Source: CAHJXG01 sp965277495
GTDB lineage: Bacteria > Pseudomonadota > Alphaproteobacteria > Acetobacterales > Acetobacteraceae
Direction: 5' to 3'
DNA: 64,000 nt
NCBI GenBank assembly: GCA_965277495.1
Contig: OZ255824.1
Span: 1-64,000 of the forward strand
Below the pieces are notes generated by a model. The model ran no database searches. It was given only the letters and a program-made list of their open reading frames with translations, and was not told where the DNA came from. Shown here one piece after another: positions 1-8,283 of this stretch (positions within the stretch are counted from its first letter, which is position 1; each line of letters starts with the position of its first letter). The position numbers were made by a program, and so were the translations under genes.

Positions 1-940
1 CGGGGTGTTCGCCCGCACCTTGCCAGTGCCGATGATGAACATCGTGAACGGCGGCAAGCACGCGGACAATCCGATCGACATCCAGGAGTTCATGATCCAG
101 CCGGTGGGCGCGCCGACCTTTGCCGACGCGGTCCGGATCGGGTCCGAGATCTTCCAGGCGCTGAAGTCGAAGCTGCACGCGGCCGGGCACAACACGAATG
201 TGGGCGACGAGGGCGGTTTTGCGCCCACCCTGAAATCTGCCGACGAGGCTTTGGCCTTCATCACCCAAGCCTGCGAGCAGGCGGGTTACCGGCCCGGCGA
301 GGACGTGACCTTCGCGCTGGACTGCGCCAGCACCGAGTTCTTCCATGCCAATGGGGCAAGCGGGGCCAATGGGGCAAGCGGGGCCAATGGGACAAGCGGG
401 GGGGAGTACCGCCTGGACGGCGAGGGCAAGCGGTTCGACGCGGCCGGGATGGTGTCCTATTTGGCGGAGCTCGCCGGACGCTATCCCATCGTCTCCATTG
501 AGGACGGCTGCGCCGAGGACGACTGGGCGGGCTGGAAGCATCTGACCGACGTGCTGGGCAAGCGGGTGCAGTTGGTGGGTGACGACCTGTTCGTGACCAA
601 TGCCGAGCGGCTGCGGCGCGGGCTGGAGGAGGGGACCGCCAATTCCATCCTGGTCAAGGTGAACCAGATCGGCACGCTGACGGAGACGCTGGAGACGATG
701 GAGCTGGCGCAGCGGGCCGGGTTCACGGCGGTGATGAGCCACCGGTCCGGCGAGACGGAGGACACGACGATCTCGGACCTCGCGGTGGCAACCAATTGCG
801 GGCAGATCAAGACCGGCAGCCTGGCCCGCAGCGACCGGACGGCGAAGTACAACCAGCTTATCCGGATCGAGGCGGAACTGGGGCCGGCGGCGCGCTATGC
901 CGGGCGGACGATATTGCGGGATGGCTTGCGGCGCGGATGA
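1..940 (+). CDS. eno: Enolase, C-terminal part (5' end outside window)
   Basis: Converts 2-phosphoglycerate to phosphoenolpyruvate in glycolysis (cytosolic, Mg-dependent). The frame is open to the left edge, so about 140 N-terminal residues are missing, judged against the usual ~430 residues; the GTG at 5 is internal. Visible family blocks in order are PVPMMNIVNGG, VGDEGGFAP, SIEDG, GDDLFVTN, the lysine of ILVKVNQIG and SHRSGETED, all intact. Oddity: between EFFH and GEYRL the protein gains three copies of a six-residue unit (ANGASG, ANGASG, ANGTSG) encoded by an 18-bp tandem repeat at 347-400. E. coli enolase has only a short loop there. Upstream of ftsB, as is common in Alphaproteobacteria. 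Identity is certain. Confidence 0.98.
   Translation, partial: GVFARTLPVPMMNIVNGGKHADNPIDIQEFMIQPVGAPTFADAVRIGSEIFQALKSKLHAAGHNTNVGDEGGFAPTLKSADEALAFITQACEQAGYRPGEDVTFALDCASTEFFHANGASGANGASGANGTSGGEYRLDGEGKRFDAAGMVSYLAELAGRYPIVSIEDGCAEDDWAGWKHLTDVLGKRVQLVGDDLFVTNAERLRRGLEEGTANSILVKVNQIGTLTETLETMELAQRAGFTAVMSHRSGETEDTTISDLAVATNCGQIKTGSLARSDRTAKYNQLIRIEAELGPAARYAGRTILRDGLRRG
347..400 (+). repeat. 18-bp tandem repeat x3 inside eno
   Basis: Three direct copies lie at 347-364, 365-382 and 383-400. The first two are identical and the third has one substitution (GGGGCA to GGGACA). The unit length is a multiple of three, so the enolase frame is kept and each unit adds Ala-Asn-Gly-Ala/Thr-Ser-Gly. Near-identity of the copies suggests recent slippage or recombination. 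Confidence 0.95.
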
Positions 941-955
941 AGTTAGGAAATCGAA

Positions 956-1330
956 ATGACATCGGCTAATGTCGACGACATCGCAATCGAGGATGACGTC
1001 ATGGGCTGGAGCCGGGTGTTGCGGCGGCAAGCGAAGGCAGCGGTGGCGCCGGTCATATTCCTGGCATTGACGAGCTATTTTGGCTGGAACGCCACCCAGG
1101 GCGAACGGGGCTCGCAGGCCTACGCCGTCCGCCAAGAACAGTTGAAGATGGTGCAATCTGAGTTGCTTCGGGTATCAACTGAACGCGATATGTGGGAGCG
1201 CCGGGTGGCGGGCCTGCGGGAGCAGCGGCTCGATCTCGACACTCTGGACGAGCGGGCGAGGGCGGTGCTCAGCGTGGCGGCGCCGACCGATCTCGTGCTG
1301 CCCTATGGGCCGGGCAAGCGGCTGTACTGA
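956..1330 (+). CDS. ftsB: FtsB/DivIC-type septum formation initiator
   Basis: Small bitopic cell-division protein of the FtsB-FtsL-FtsQ subcomplex. The 124-residue product has one hydrophobic segment (about residues 30-46). A heptad-like coiled-coil region follows (about 55-95, rich in E, R, L), ending in a short tail with a conserved-looking PYGPG. The start at 956 is supported by AGGA at 945-948, seven bases upstream. It sits 15 bp after eno, the usual alphaproteobacterial arrangement eno-ftsB-pdhA. An in-frame internal ATG (residue 16) is an alternative start that would remove the acidic N-terminus. The family assignment rests on topology, length and position more than on strong motifs. 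Confidence 0.85.
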   Translation: MTSANVDDIAIEDDVMGWSRVLRRQAKAAVAPVIFLALTSYFGWNATQGERGSQAYAVRQEQLKMVQSELLRVSTERDMWERRVAGLREQRLDLDTLDERARAVLSVAAPTDLVLPYGPGKRLY

Positions 1331-1393
1331 CGACTGAGAGCGTGGGCGCCGGGTGCGCCGGCCGGCATCGGTGCGGAACTGAAACACGTGCTC

Positions 1394-1419
1394 TATTGCA
1401 TTGCACAATAACAGTTATT
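1394..1419. promoter_or_regulatory. AT-rich palindromes upstream of pdhA (candidate operator)
   Basis: In the 169-bp gap between ftsB and pdhA, the only AT-rich stretch carries two overlapping inverted repeats. TATTG-N7-CAATA lies at 1394-1410, and AATAAC-A-GTTATT at 1407-1419. They lie 80-105 bp before the pdhA start. I cannot name a regulator, and no clear -35/-10 pair stands out. The region is a plausible promoter/operator for the pdh operon by position only. Confidence 0.4.
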
Positions 1420-1499
1420 CTGGCTTCGGGCTTGTCGTTCCATGGCGTGGGCGCTAGGTGTGCTTGTGCATACCTTACGTCCGAAATGGAGCGACGCGC

Positions 1500-2558
1500 A
1501 TGGCGCAGGCGGCCGAGACACGGAAGCGCAGCAAAGACATCGAGGCTCCTCAAGCCGAGCCGCAGAGCCAGGCGCCGCGGCAGGCCACCAACCAGGCGAT
1601 GACGCGGGAGCAGCTCGTCAAGGCGTATGGCGACATGCTGCTGATCCGCCGGTTTGAGGAAAAGGCCGGGCAGCTCTACGGCATGGGCCTGATCGGCGGG
1701 TTTTGCCACCTGTATATCGGCCAGGAGGCCGTGGTCGTCGGCATCCAGTTGGCGCTGTCGGACGGCGACCAGGTCATCACGTCGTATCGCGACCATGGCC
1801 ATATGCTGGCGACAGGGATGGAGCCGCGGGGCGTGATGGCGGAACTGACCGGGCGCAGCGGCGGCTACTCCAAGGGCAAGGGCGGCTCCATGCACATGTT
1901 CAGCAAGGAGAAGCGTTTTTTCGGCGGCCATGGCATCGTCGGCGCGCAGGTGAGCCTCGGCACCGGGCTGGCGATGGCAAACTGGTATCGCGGCAGCGAC
2001 CGGGTGTGCGCGACCTATTTCGGCGACGGCGCGTCGAGCCAGGGCCAAGTTTACGAGAGCTTCAACCTGGCGGCGCTGATGAAGCTGCCCTGCATCTATG
2101 TCATTGAAAATAACAAATACGGCATGGGTACCAGCCTGGAGCGTGCCTCGGCGTCGCACGACCTGTCGAAGAACGGCGCGGCGTGGGGCATCCCGGGCGT
2201 CCAGGTGGACGGCATGGACGTGACGGCGGTGAAGGCGGCGGCGGACGTGGCGGTGGCGCATTGCCGCTCGGGCGCCGGGCCGTATTTGCTGGAAGTGCAG
2301 ACCTATCGCTATCGCGGCCATTCGATGTCCGACCCGGCCAAATACCGCACCCGCGAGGAGGTGCAGAAGATGCGCACCGAGCGCGACTGCATCGAGGGCG
2401 CGCGGCATTTGCTGGAGGCGTCCGGCATGGGCGAGGATGAGTTCAAGGCGATCGACAACGCGGTGAAGGCGCGGGTGCAGGAGGCGGCGGACTTCGCCCA
2501 GAGCAGCCCCGAGCCGGACCAGAGTGAACTGTGGACCAATATCCTCGTGGAGGGCTGA
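1500..2558 (+). CDS. pdhA: Pyruvate dehydrogenase E1 component, alpha subunit
   Basis: Thiamine-diphosphate-dependent decarboxylation of pyruvate and reductive acetylation of lipoyl-E2, as the alpha half of the E1 heterotetramer. The 352-residue product carries the TPP/Mg motif GDG (residues 175-177) through ENN (about 203-205). It also has the phosphorylation-loop-like block YRGHSMSDPAKYR common to E1-alpha. Start chosen at ATG 1500, which has GGAG at 1488-1491; an upstream in-frame GTG at 1458 would add 14 unlikely residues. A Gln/Pro/Ala-rich N-terminal tail of about 30 residues precedes the catalytic domain. First gene of pdhA-pdhB-pdhC-lpd, and its stop is 4 bp before the pdhB start. Confidence 0.97.
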   Translation: MAQAAETRKRSKDIEAPQAEPQSQAPRQATNQAMTREQLVKAYGDMLLIRRFEEKAGQLYGMGLIGGFCHLYIGQEAVVVGIQLALSDGDQVITSYRDHGHMLATGMEPRGVMAELTGRSGGYSKGKGGSMHMFSKEKRFFGGHGIVGAQVSLGTGLAMANWYRGSDRVCATYFGDGASSQGQVYESFNLAALMKLPCIYVIENNKYGMGTSLERASASHDLSKNGAAWGIPGVQVDGMDVTAVKAAADVAVAHCRSGAGPYLLEVQTYRYRGHSMSDPAKYRTREEVQKMRTERDCIEGARHLLEASGMGEDEFKAIDNAVKARVQEAADFAQSSPEPDQSELWTNILVEG

Positions 2559-2562
2559 GGGC

Positions 2563-3957
2563 GTGTCGACCCAGATATTGATGCCGGCGCTGTCGCCCAC
2601 CATGACTGAGGGCAAGCTGGCGCGCTGGCTTAAGAAGGTCGGCGAGGAGGTGCGCGCCGGGGACGTGATCGCCGAAATCGAGACCGACAAGGCGACCATG
2701 GAGGTCGAGGCGGTGGACGAGGGCAAGCTGTCGCAAATCCTGGTCGAGGAGGGGACGGACGGCGTCGCGGTGAACACCCCGATCGGCGTGCTGTTGGCCG
2801 ACGGCGAGGCGGCGGCCCCAGCGCCGGCCGCCGCGGCGAAGCAGCCCACGCCTGAGCCGGCCGCCGCGAAGCAGCCTGCGCCGGAACCGACCGAGGATTA
2901 CAAGGGCATCGCCGACAAGGCGACCGCAAAACAGGCGCCGGTGGCGCTCGCCGACAGTGCGCCGGAGCGTGACTGGGGCCCGACCAAGCCCACGACCGTC
3001 CGTGAAGCGTTGCGCGATGCCATGGCGCTGGAAATGCGCGCCGATGACCGGGTGTTCCTGATCGGCGAGGAAGTGGCGCAATACCAGGGCGCCTATAAGA
3101 TCAGCCAGGGCTTGTTGGACGAGTTCGGGCCGCGCCGCATCATCGACACGCCGATCACCGAGCACGGCTTCACCGGCATGGCCGTGGGCGCCGCAATGGA
3201 TGGGCTGCGGCCCATCGTCGAGTTCATGACGTTCAACTTCGCCATGCAGGGCATCGACCACATCATCAACTCGGCCGCCAAGACGCTGTATATGTCCGGC
3301 GGCCAGATGGGGTGCCCGATCGTGTTCCGCGGGCCGAACGGCGCGGCGTCGCGGGTGGCGGCGCAGCATAGCCAGGATTATGCGTCGTGGTATGCGCATT
3401 GCCCGGGCCTGAAGGTGGTCGCGCCGTGGTCCAGCGCCGACGCCAAGGGCCTGCTGCGGACCGCGATACGCGACCCCAATCCGGTCATCGTGCTGGAGAA
3501 CGAGATTCTCTACGGCCAGACGTTCGAGTGCCCGACCAATGAGGACTTCGTCGTGCCGATCGGCAAGGCCAAGATCGAGCGGGCGGGCAAGCACGTGACC
3601 ATCGTCGCCTACAGCATCATGGTCGGCGTGGCGATGAAGGCGGCGGAGACGCTGGCCGAGCGGGGCATCGAGGCCGAGGTGATCAACCTGCGCAGCCTGC
3701 GTCCGCTCGATACGGAAACCATCGTCGCGAGCGTGAAGAAGACGAGCCGGCTGGTGACGGTCGAGGAGGGCTGGCCCTATGCCGGCATCGGCGCCGAGCT
3801 CGCAATGCAAGTGATCGAGCACTGCTTCGACTGGCTCGACGCGCCGCCGGTGCGGGTGCACGGGTTGGACGTGCCGCTGCCCTATGCGGCAAACCTGGAG
3901 AAACTGGCGTTGCCGCAACCGTCCTGGGTGGTCGACGCCGTGGCCAAGATCGTCTGA
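2563..3957 (+). CDS. pdhB: Pyruvate dehydrogenase E1 beta subunit with N-terminal lipoyl domain
   Basis: Beta half of the E1 heterotetramer. The first ~80 residues are a complete biotinyl/lipoyl domain (lipoyl-lysine in ETDKATMEVEA, Lys43). An Ala/Pro/Lys/Glu-rich flexible linker (about 85-130) follows, then the E1-beta transketolase-like domain (VREALRDAM, IGEEVAQYQGAY, FNFAMQGIDHI) to residue 464. E1-beta with its own lipoyl domain is the known alphaproteobacterial architecture. The start is GTG at 2563, because the lipoyl domain begins immediately (STQILMPAL); the earlier GTG at 2524 lies inside pdhA and adds junk. The lipoyl domain is closely similar to that of pdhC, implying an old duplication. 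Confidence 0.97.
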   Translation: MSTQILMPALSPTMTEGKLARWLKKVGEEVRAGDVIAEIETDKATMEVEAVDEGKLSQILVEEGTDGVAVNTPIGVLLADGEAAAPAPAAAAKQPTPEPAAAKQPAPEPTEDYKGIADKATAKQAPVALADSAPERDWGPTKPTTVREALRDAMALEMRADDRVFLIGEEVAQYQGAYKISQGLLDEFGPRRIIDTPITEHGFTGMAVGAAMDGLRPIVEFMTFNFAMQGIDHIINSAAKTLYMSGGQMGCPIVFRGPNGAASRVAAQHSQDYASWYAHCPGLKVVAPWSSADAKGLLRTAIRDPNPVIVLENEILYGQTFECPTNEDFVVPIGKAKIERAGKHVTIVAYSIMVGVAMKAAETLAERGIEAEVINLRSLRPLDTETIVASVKKTSRLVTVEEGWPYAGIGAELAMQVIEHCFDWLDAPPVRVHGLDVPLPYAANLEKLALPQPSWVVDAVAKIV

Positions 3958-3969
3958 GGGGCGCGCAGC

Positions 3970-5331
3970 ATGGCGACGAATATCCTGATGCCGGCGCTCT
4001 CGCCGACGATGACCGAGGGCACGCTGGCCCGCTGGCTGAAAAAAGAAGGCGACGAGGTGCGCTCGGGCGACGTGCTGGCCGAGATCGAGACGGACAAGGC
4101 CACCATGGAGGTGGAGGCCGTCGACGAGGGCGTGCTGAGCAAGATCCTGGTGCCGGACGGGACCGCCGGGGTGAAGGTGAATGCGCCGATCGCCGTGCTG
4201 ACGGCGGATGGGGAGGAGGCGTCCGCGCCGCCGGCCCCACCGGCGCAGGCTCAGGCCGCGGAGGCCCCGGCAGCGCCGGCCCAGTCGCCGAAGGCTCCGG
4301 TTGCCGGCCCGACCCCGGCTGTGGCGGCGCCGATGAGCAATGGGCATGATGCGGCCGGCGGGCACGAGGCGGACCGTATCTTCGCCTCGCCGCTGGCCCG
4401 GCGGATGGCCAAGCAGGCCAATATCGATTTGTCGTCGATGAAGGGCTCCGGCCCGAATGGGCGCATCATCAGGGCCGATATCGAGGCCCGGCAGGCGCCG
4501 GACGCCGGGCAGCCGACCCGCATGGAGGCGCAGGCGGGCGCCCGCGAGGTCAATGAGCCGATAGCGCCAGTGCAGCAGGTCAAGCCTGAGGCGAAGCCGG
4601 CGCCGAAACCTGCCCCGGCGGCACCCATCGCCGCGCCGCACCAGCTCGTGGCGAACTCGACGATGCGTAAGGTGATCGCGCGCCGGCTGCTCGAGAGCCA
4701 TCAGCTCGTGCCGAACTTCTATGTCACGATGGATATCGAGATCGACGCATTGCTGAAGCTGCGCGCCGATCTGAATGCGCGGGCACCGAAGGAGGGTCCG
4801 GGCGCGTTCAAGCTCTCGGTCAACGACCTGGTGATCAAGGCTGCCGCGGTGGCGCTGCGCCGGGTTCCGAAGGTGAACGCGAGCTACACCGAGGACGCGA
4901 TGATTGTCTATGACGACATCGACATCAGCGTCGCGGTGTCGATGCCGGACGGGCTGATCACGCCGATCGTGCGCAAGGCCGACCAGAAGGGCTTGGCTGC
5001 GATCAGCAACGAGATGAAGGACCTGGGCGCCCGCGCCAAGTCGGGCAAGCTGAAGCCTGAGGAGTTCCAGGGTGGCAGCTTCTCGATCTCGAACCTCGGC
5101 ATGTTCGGGGTGAAGCAGTTCACCGCCATCATCAACCCGCCGCAGGCCGCGATCCTGGCCGTGGGCGCCGGGGAGAAACGTCCGGTGGTGAAGGACGGCG
5201 CGCTGGCGGTCGCGACGGTGATGACGTGCACACTGAGCGTCGACCACCGGGTGGCGGACGGGGCGCTCGGCGCCGAGTGGATGGCGGTGTTCAAGGGCAT
5301 CGTCGAGGATCCGCTCAGCCTAATGCTTTAG
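3970..5331 (+). CDS. pdhC: Dihydrolipoamide acetyltransferase (PDH E2)
   Basis: Core E2 of the pyruvate dehydrogenase complex; transfers the acetyl group from lipoyl to CoA. The 453-residue protein has one lipoyl domain (1-80, Lys43 in ETDKATMEVEA) and a long Ala/Pro linker. A peripheral subunit-binding domain follows (about 138-172, ASPLARRMAK through GRIIRADIE), then a second Ala/Pro linker. The acyltransferase domain runs from about 220, ending in the catalytic block SVDHRVADG near residue 425. It starts 12 bp after pdhB and is followed 8 bp later by lpd. All catalytic elements look intact. Confidence 0.97.
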   Translation: MATNILMPALSPTMTEGTLARWLKKEGDEVRSGDVLAEIETDKATMEVEAVDEGVLSKILVPDGTAGVKVNAPIAVLTADGEEASAPPAPPAQAQAAEAPAAPAQSPKAPVAGPTPAVAAPMSNGHDAAGGHEADRIFASPLARRMAKQANIDLSSMKGSGPNGRIIRADIEARQAPDAGQPTRMEAQAGAREVNEPIAPVQQVKPEAKPAPKPAPAAPIAAPHQLVANSTMRKVIARRLLESHQLVPNFYVTMDIEIDALLKLRADLNARAPKEGPGAFKLSVNDLVIKAAAVALRRVPKVNASYTEDAMIVYDDIDISVAVSMPDGLITPIVRKADQKGLAAISNEMKDLGARAKSGKLKPEEFQGGSFSISNLGMFGVKQFTAIINPPQAAILAVGAGEKRPVVKDGALAVATVMTCTLSVDHRVADGALGAEWMAVFKGIVEDPLSLML

Positions 5332-5339
5332 GATACATC

Positions 5340-6737
5340 ATGGAAACTAAGTTCGATGTGATCGTCGTCGGCGGCGGACCCGGCGGCTACGTGGCGGCCA
5401 TACGCGCGGCGCAGCTCGGCATGAAGGCCGCCGTGGTGGAACGCGAGAACCTGGGCGGCATCTGCCTGAACTGGGGCTGCATCCCAACGAAGGCGCTGCT
5501 GCGCTCGTCCGAGATCAACCACCTGCTGCACAACATGGGCGAATTCGGTTTCAGCGCCGACAATATCCAGTTCGACCTGCCGAAGATCGTGACGCGGTCG
5601 CGCAAGGTCGCCAAGCAGTTGGCGGGCGGCGTCGGGCATCTATTGAAGAAGAACAAGGTGACGGTGTTCGACGGGCTGGGCAAGCTTGCGGGCAAGCATA
5701 CCCTGGCCGTCACCAAGGACGGCAAGGAGGTCGCGACATTGACGGCGCCGCACATCATCCTGGCGACCGGCGCGCGGGCGCGGCAACTGCCGGGGCTGGA
5801 GGGCGACGGCAAGCTTATTTGGACCTACCGCGAGGCGATGGTGCCGCCGGCCATGCCGAAGTCGCTGCTGGTGATCGGCTCCGGCGCCATCGGCATCGAG
5901 TTCGCGAGCTTTTACCGCAACATGGGCGCCGAGGTGACGGTCATCGAGATGCTGGACCGCATCCTGCCGGTCGAGGACGAGGAGATCAGCGCGTTTGCCC
6001 GCAAGTCGTTCGAGAAGCAGGGGATCAAGATCATGACGTCGGCCAAGACGACGAAGGTGCAGAAGAACGGCGACAGCGTGACGGCCATGATCGAGGCGGG
6101 CGGCAAGACGCAGGAGATCACCGTGGACCGGGTCATCTCCGCCGTGGGAATCGTCGGCAATGTCGAGGATATCGGCATCGAGGGAACCGGGGTTAAGGTC
6201 GAGCGCAGCCATATCGTCATCGACGAATACTGCCGCACCGGCGAGCCCGGCGTGTATGCGATCGGCGACGTGACCGGAGCGCCGTGGCTGGCGCACAAGG
6301 CGAGCCACGAGGGCGTTATCTGCGTCGAGAGCATTGCCCGGCAGAACGACGTGAAGCCGCTGGACATCGGCAATATCCCCGGCTGCACCTACAGCCGCCC
6401 GCAAATCGCGTCGGTCGGCATGACGGAAACTCGGGCCAAGGCGGCCGGGCACGACGTGCGCGTGGGCCGTTTCCCGTTCATCGGCAACGGCAAGGCGATT
6501 TCGATGGGGGAGCCGGAGGGCATGGTGAAAGTGGTGTTCGACTCGAAATCGGGGGAACTGCTGGGCGCGCACATGATCGGCGCCGAGGTGACCGAGATGA
6601 TCCAGGGCTATGCGGTGGCGCGCACGCTGGAGACGACCGAGGTCGAGCTGATGCACACCGTGTTCCCGCACCCGACCGTCAGCGAGACGATGCACGAGGC
6701 GGTGCTGGACGCCTATGGGCGCGCCATCCACTTTTAG
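5340..6737 (+). CDS. lpd: Dihydrolipoamide dehydrogenase (E3)
   Basis: FAD-dependent reoxidation of dihydrolipoyl groups with NAD+ for the PDH complex, and possibly for other 2-oxoacid complexes. The 465-residue product has the FAD-binding GGGPGG near residue 11 and the redox disulfide GICLNWGC (Cys42, Cys47). It also has an NAD-binding GSGAIGIEF and the C-terminal His-Glu pair in HPTVSETMHE. Start set at ATG 5340, 8 bp after pdhC; in-frame sequence upstream of it is pdhC overlap. Last gene of the pdh cluster, followed by lipA, whose product makes the lipoyl cofactor all three complexes need. Confidence 0.97.
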   Translation: METKFDVIVVGGGPGGYVAAIRAAQLGMKAAVVERENLGGICLNWGCIPTKALLRSSEINHLLHNMGEFGFSADNIQFDLPKIVTRSRKVAKQLAGGVGHLLKKNKVTVFDGLGKLAGKHTLAVTKDGKEVATLTAPHIILATGARARQLPGLEGDGKLIWTYREAMVPPAMPKSLLVIGSGAIGIEFASFYRNMGAEVTVIEMLDRILPVEDEEISAFARKSFEKQGIKIMTSAKTTKVQKNGDSVTAMIEAGGKTQEITVDRVISAVGIVGNVEDIGIEGTGVKVERSHIVIDEYCRTGEPGVYAIGDVTGAPWLAHKASHEGVICVESIARQNDVKPLDIGNIPGCTYSRPQIASVGMTETRAKAAGHDVRVGRFPFIGNGKAISMGEPEGMVKVVFDSKSGELLGAHMIGAEVTEMIQGYAVARTLETTEVELMHTVFPHPTVSETMHEAVLDAYGRAIHF

Positions 6738-6803
6738 GGCGTCGCTTGACGGGCGGGCGGCTCCCATCCACTTGATCGTCTCCGCCTCTGTCCGGGAGCC
6801 TGC

Positions 6804-7784
6804 ATGGCGACGCGTGTTGTAATCGATCATCGCCTTGGGGCGCCCGGCGCGCCGTTGCGGCACCCAGAAAAGGCGAACCGCCCGGATAACCCGATCCAGC
6901 GCAAGCCGGACTGGATACGCGTGAAGGCGCCCAACCACCCGATCTACCACGAGACCCGGGCGCTGATGCGCGAGAACCGGCTGGTGACGGTGTGCGAGGA
7001 AGCGGCCTGCCCGAACATCGGCGAGTGCTGGTCGCAGCGCCATGCCACCATGATGATCATGGGCGACACCTGCACCCGCGCCTGCAGCTTCTGCAACGTG
7101 CGGACGGGCCAGCCGGACGCGCTGGATGCGGACGAGCCGCGCCGGGTTGCGGAGGCGGTGGCGAAGCTCGGGCTGCGGCACGTGGTGATCACGTCGGTCG
7201 ACCGGGACGACCTGCGCGACGGCGGCGCGGCGCATTTCGCGGCGGTGATACGCGCGCTGCGCGACGCGGCGCCGGGCACGACGATCGAGGTGCTGACCCC
7301 CGACTTCCTGCGCAAGCCCGGCGGACTCGAAGTCGTCGCGGAGGCGCGGCCCGACGTGTTCAACCATAACCTGGAGACCGTGCCGCGGCTTTATACGACC
7401 ATTCGGCCCGGCGCGCGTTATTACCAGTCGTTGCGGCTGTTGGACCGGGTGAAGATGGTGGACCCGACGGTCTTCACCAAGTCCGGGCTGATGCTCGGTT
7501 TGGGCGAGGGGCGTGCGGAGGTCATGCAGGTCATGGACGACTTGCGGGTGGCCGATGTCGATTTCTTGACGCTGGGCCAGTATCTGCAGCCGACCGTGAA
7601 GCATGCAGCGGTTGACCGTTTCGTGCCGCCAGACGAGTTCTCGGATTATGCCGCGATGGCGCGGTCGAAAGGCTTCTTGATGGTCAGCGCGACCCCGCTT
7701 ACCCGCAGTTCTTATCACGCGGACGCCGATTTCGAACAGTTGCGCGCCGCCCGCGCTCGGCAGCTTGCGCTGGTGCCTGCCTGA
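6804..7784 (+). CDS. lipA: Lipoyl synthase
   Basis: Radical-SAM enzyme that inserts two sulfurs into octanoyl groups on E2/H proteins. The 326-residue product has both iron-sulfur clusters: the auxiliary cluster C-x4-C-x5-C (Cys64, 69, 75 in CEEAACPNIGEC) and the radical-SAM C-x3-C-x2-C (Cys90, 94, 97 in CTRACSFC). The C-terminal R-S-S-Y that supplies the serine ligand is also present. It lies 66 bp after lpd, in a functional cluster with the lipoate-using complex. The next gene starts one base after its stop codon, so the two are probably co-translated. Confidence 0.98.
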   Translation: MATRVVIDHRLGAPGAPLRHPEKANRPDNPIQRKPDWIRVKAPNHPIYHETRALMRENRLVTVCEEAACPNIGECWSQRHATMMIMGDTCTRACSFCNVRTGQPDALDADEPRRVAEAVAKLGLRHVVITSVDRDDLRDGGAAHFAAVIRALRDAAPGTTIEVLTPDFLRKPGGLEVVAEARPDVFNHNLETVPRLYTTIRPGARYYQSLRLLDRVKMVDPTVFTKSGLMLGLGEGRAEVMQVMDDLRVADVDFLTLGQYLQPTVKHAAVDRFVPPDEFSDYAAMARSKGFLMVSATPLTRSSYHADADFEQLRAARARQLALVPA

Positions 7785-7785
7785 G

Positions 7786-8268
7786 ATGCCTACTCACGCC
7801 GAGCACAAGGTATTGCCCTACAGTCCGGAGCAGATGTTCGATCTCGTCGCGGATGTTGGGAAATACCCGGAGTTCCTGCCCTGGTGCGCGGGCGCACGGG
7901 TGAAATCGCACAGCGATACCCAGCTTGTGGCGGACCTGACCATCGGGTTCGGGCCATTCCGGGAGAGCTTCACCAGCCGGGTCGCGCTGGACCGGCCGCA
8001 TCAGGTGCAGGTGAAGTATGAGAACGGTCCATTCCGGTATTTGAATAATCAATGGACGTTCGAGCCGAACCCAAAAGGCTGCAACGTCAAATTCTATGTC
8101 GATTTCGAGTTCAAGAGCCGCGTGTTGCAGGCCGCTATCGGAGTCGTGTTCAACAATGCGGTGAAGCTGATGGTGAACGCGTTCCTGAAGCGGGCGCGCG
8201 AGGTCTATGGCGCACCGGCCGCCACGGTGGCGGTGACGCCGCCAACCGGCCTTCCGGCCAAGTCCTGA
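7786..8268 (+). CDS. COQ10/RatA-type START-domain protein
   Basis: A 160-residue polyketide-cyclase/START-fold protein beginning with the typical HKVLPYSPEQMFDLVADVGKYPEFLPWC. Members bind hydrophobic ligands. The mitochondrial homologue Coq10 assists ubiquinone function, and the enterobacterial homologue RatA has been described as a ribosome-association toxin. Which role applies here cannot be read from sequence, but position next to lipA in an alphaproteobacterium favours a Coq10-like role. Start placed at ATG 7786, right after the lipA stop (TGA at 7782-7784). Confidence 0.9.
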   Translation: MPTHAEHKVLPYSPEQMFDLVADVGKYPEFLPWCAGARVKSHSDTQLVADLTIGFGPFRESFTSRVALDRPHQVQVKYENGPFRYLNNQWTFEPNPKGCNVKFYVDFEFKSRVLQAAIGVVFNNAVKLMVNAFLKRAREVYGAPAATVAVTPPTGLPAKS

Positions 8269-8283
8269 GCGGGAAGCGTCGCC

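Noticed and set aside
2563..4200. Near-duplicate lipoyl domains in pdhB and pdhC
   Set aside because: A known alphaproteobacterial architecture, not a new feature.
2443..5247. 934-codon minus-strand open frame opposite pdhBC
   Set aside because: Shadow of GC-rich coding DNA: His/Arg/Gly-rich, no domain, opposite an intact conserved gene.
5640..7718. 692-codon minus-strand frame opposite lpd and lipA
   Set aside because: Spans two real genes in antisense and has His/Arg-rich junk composition.
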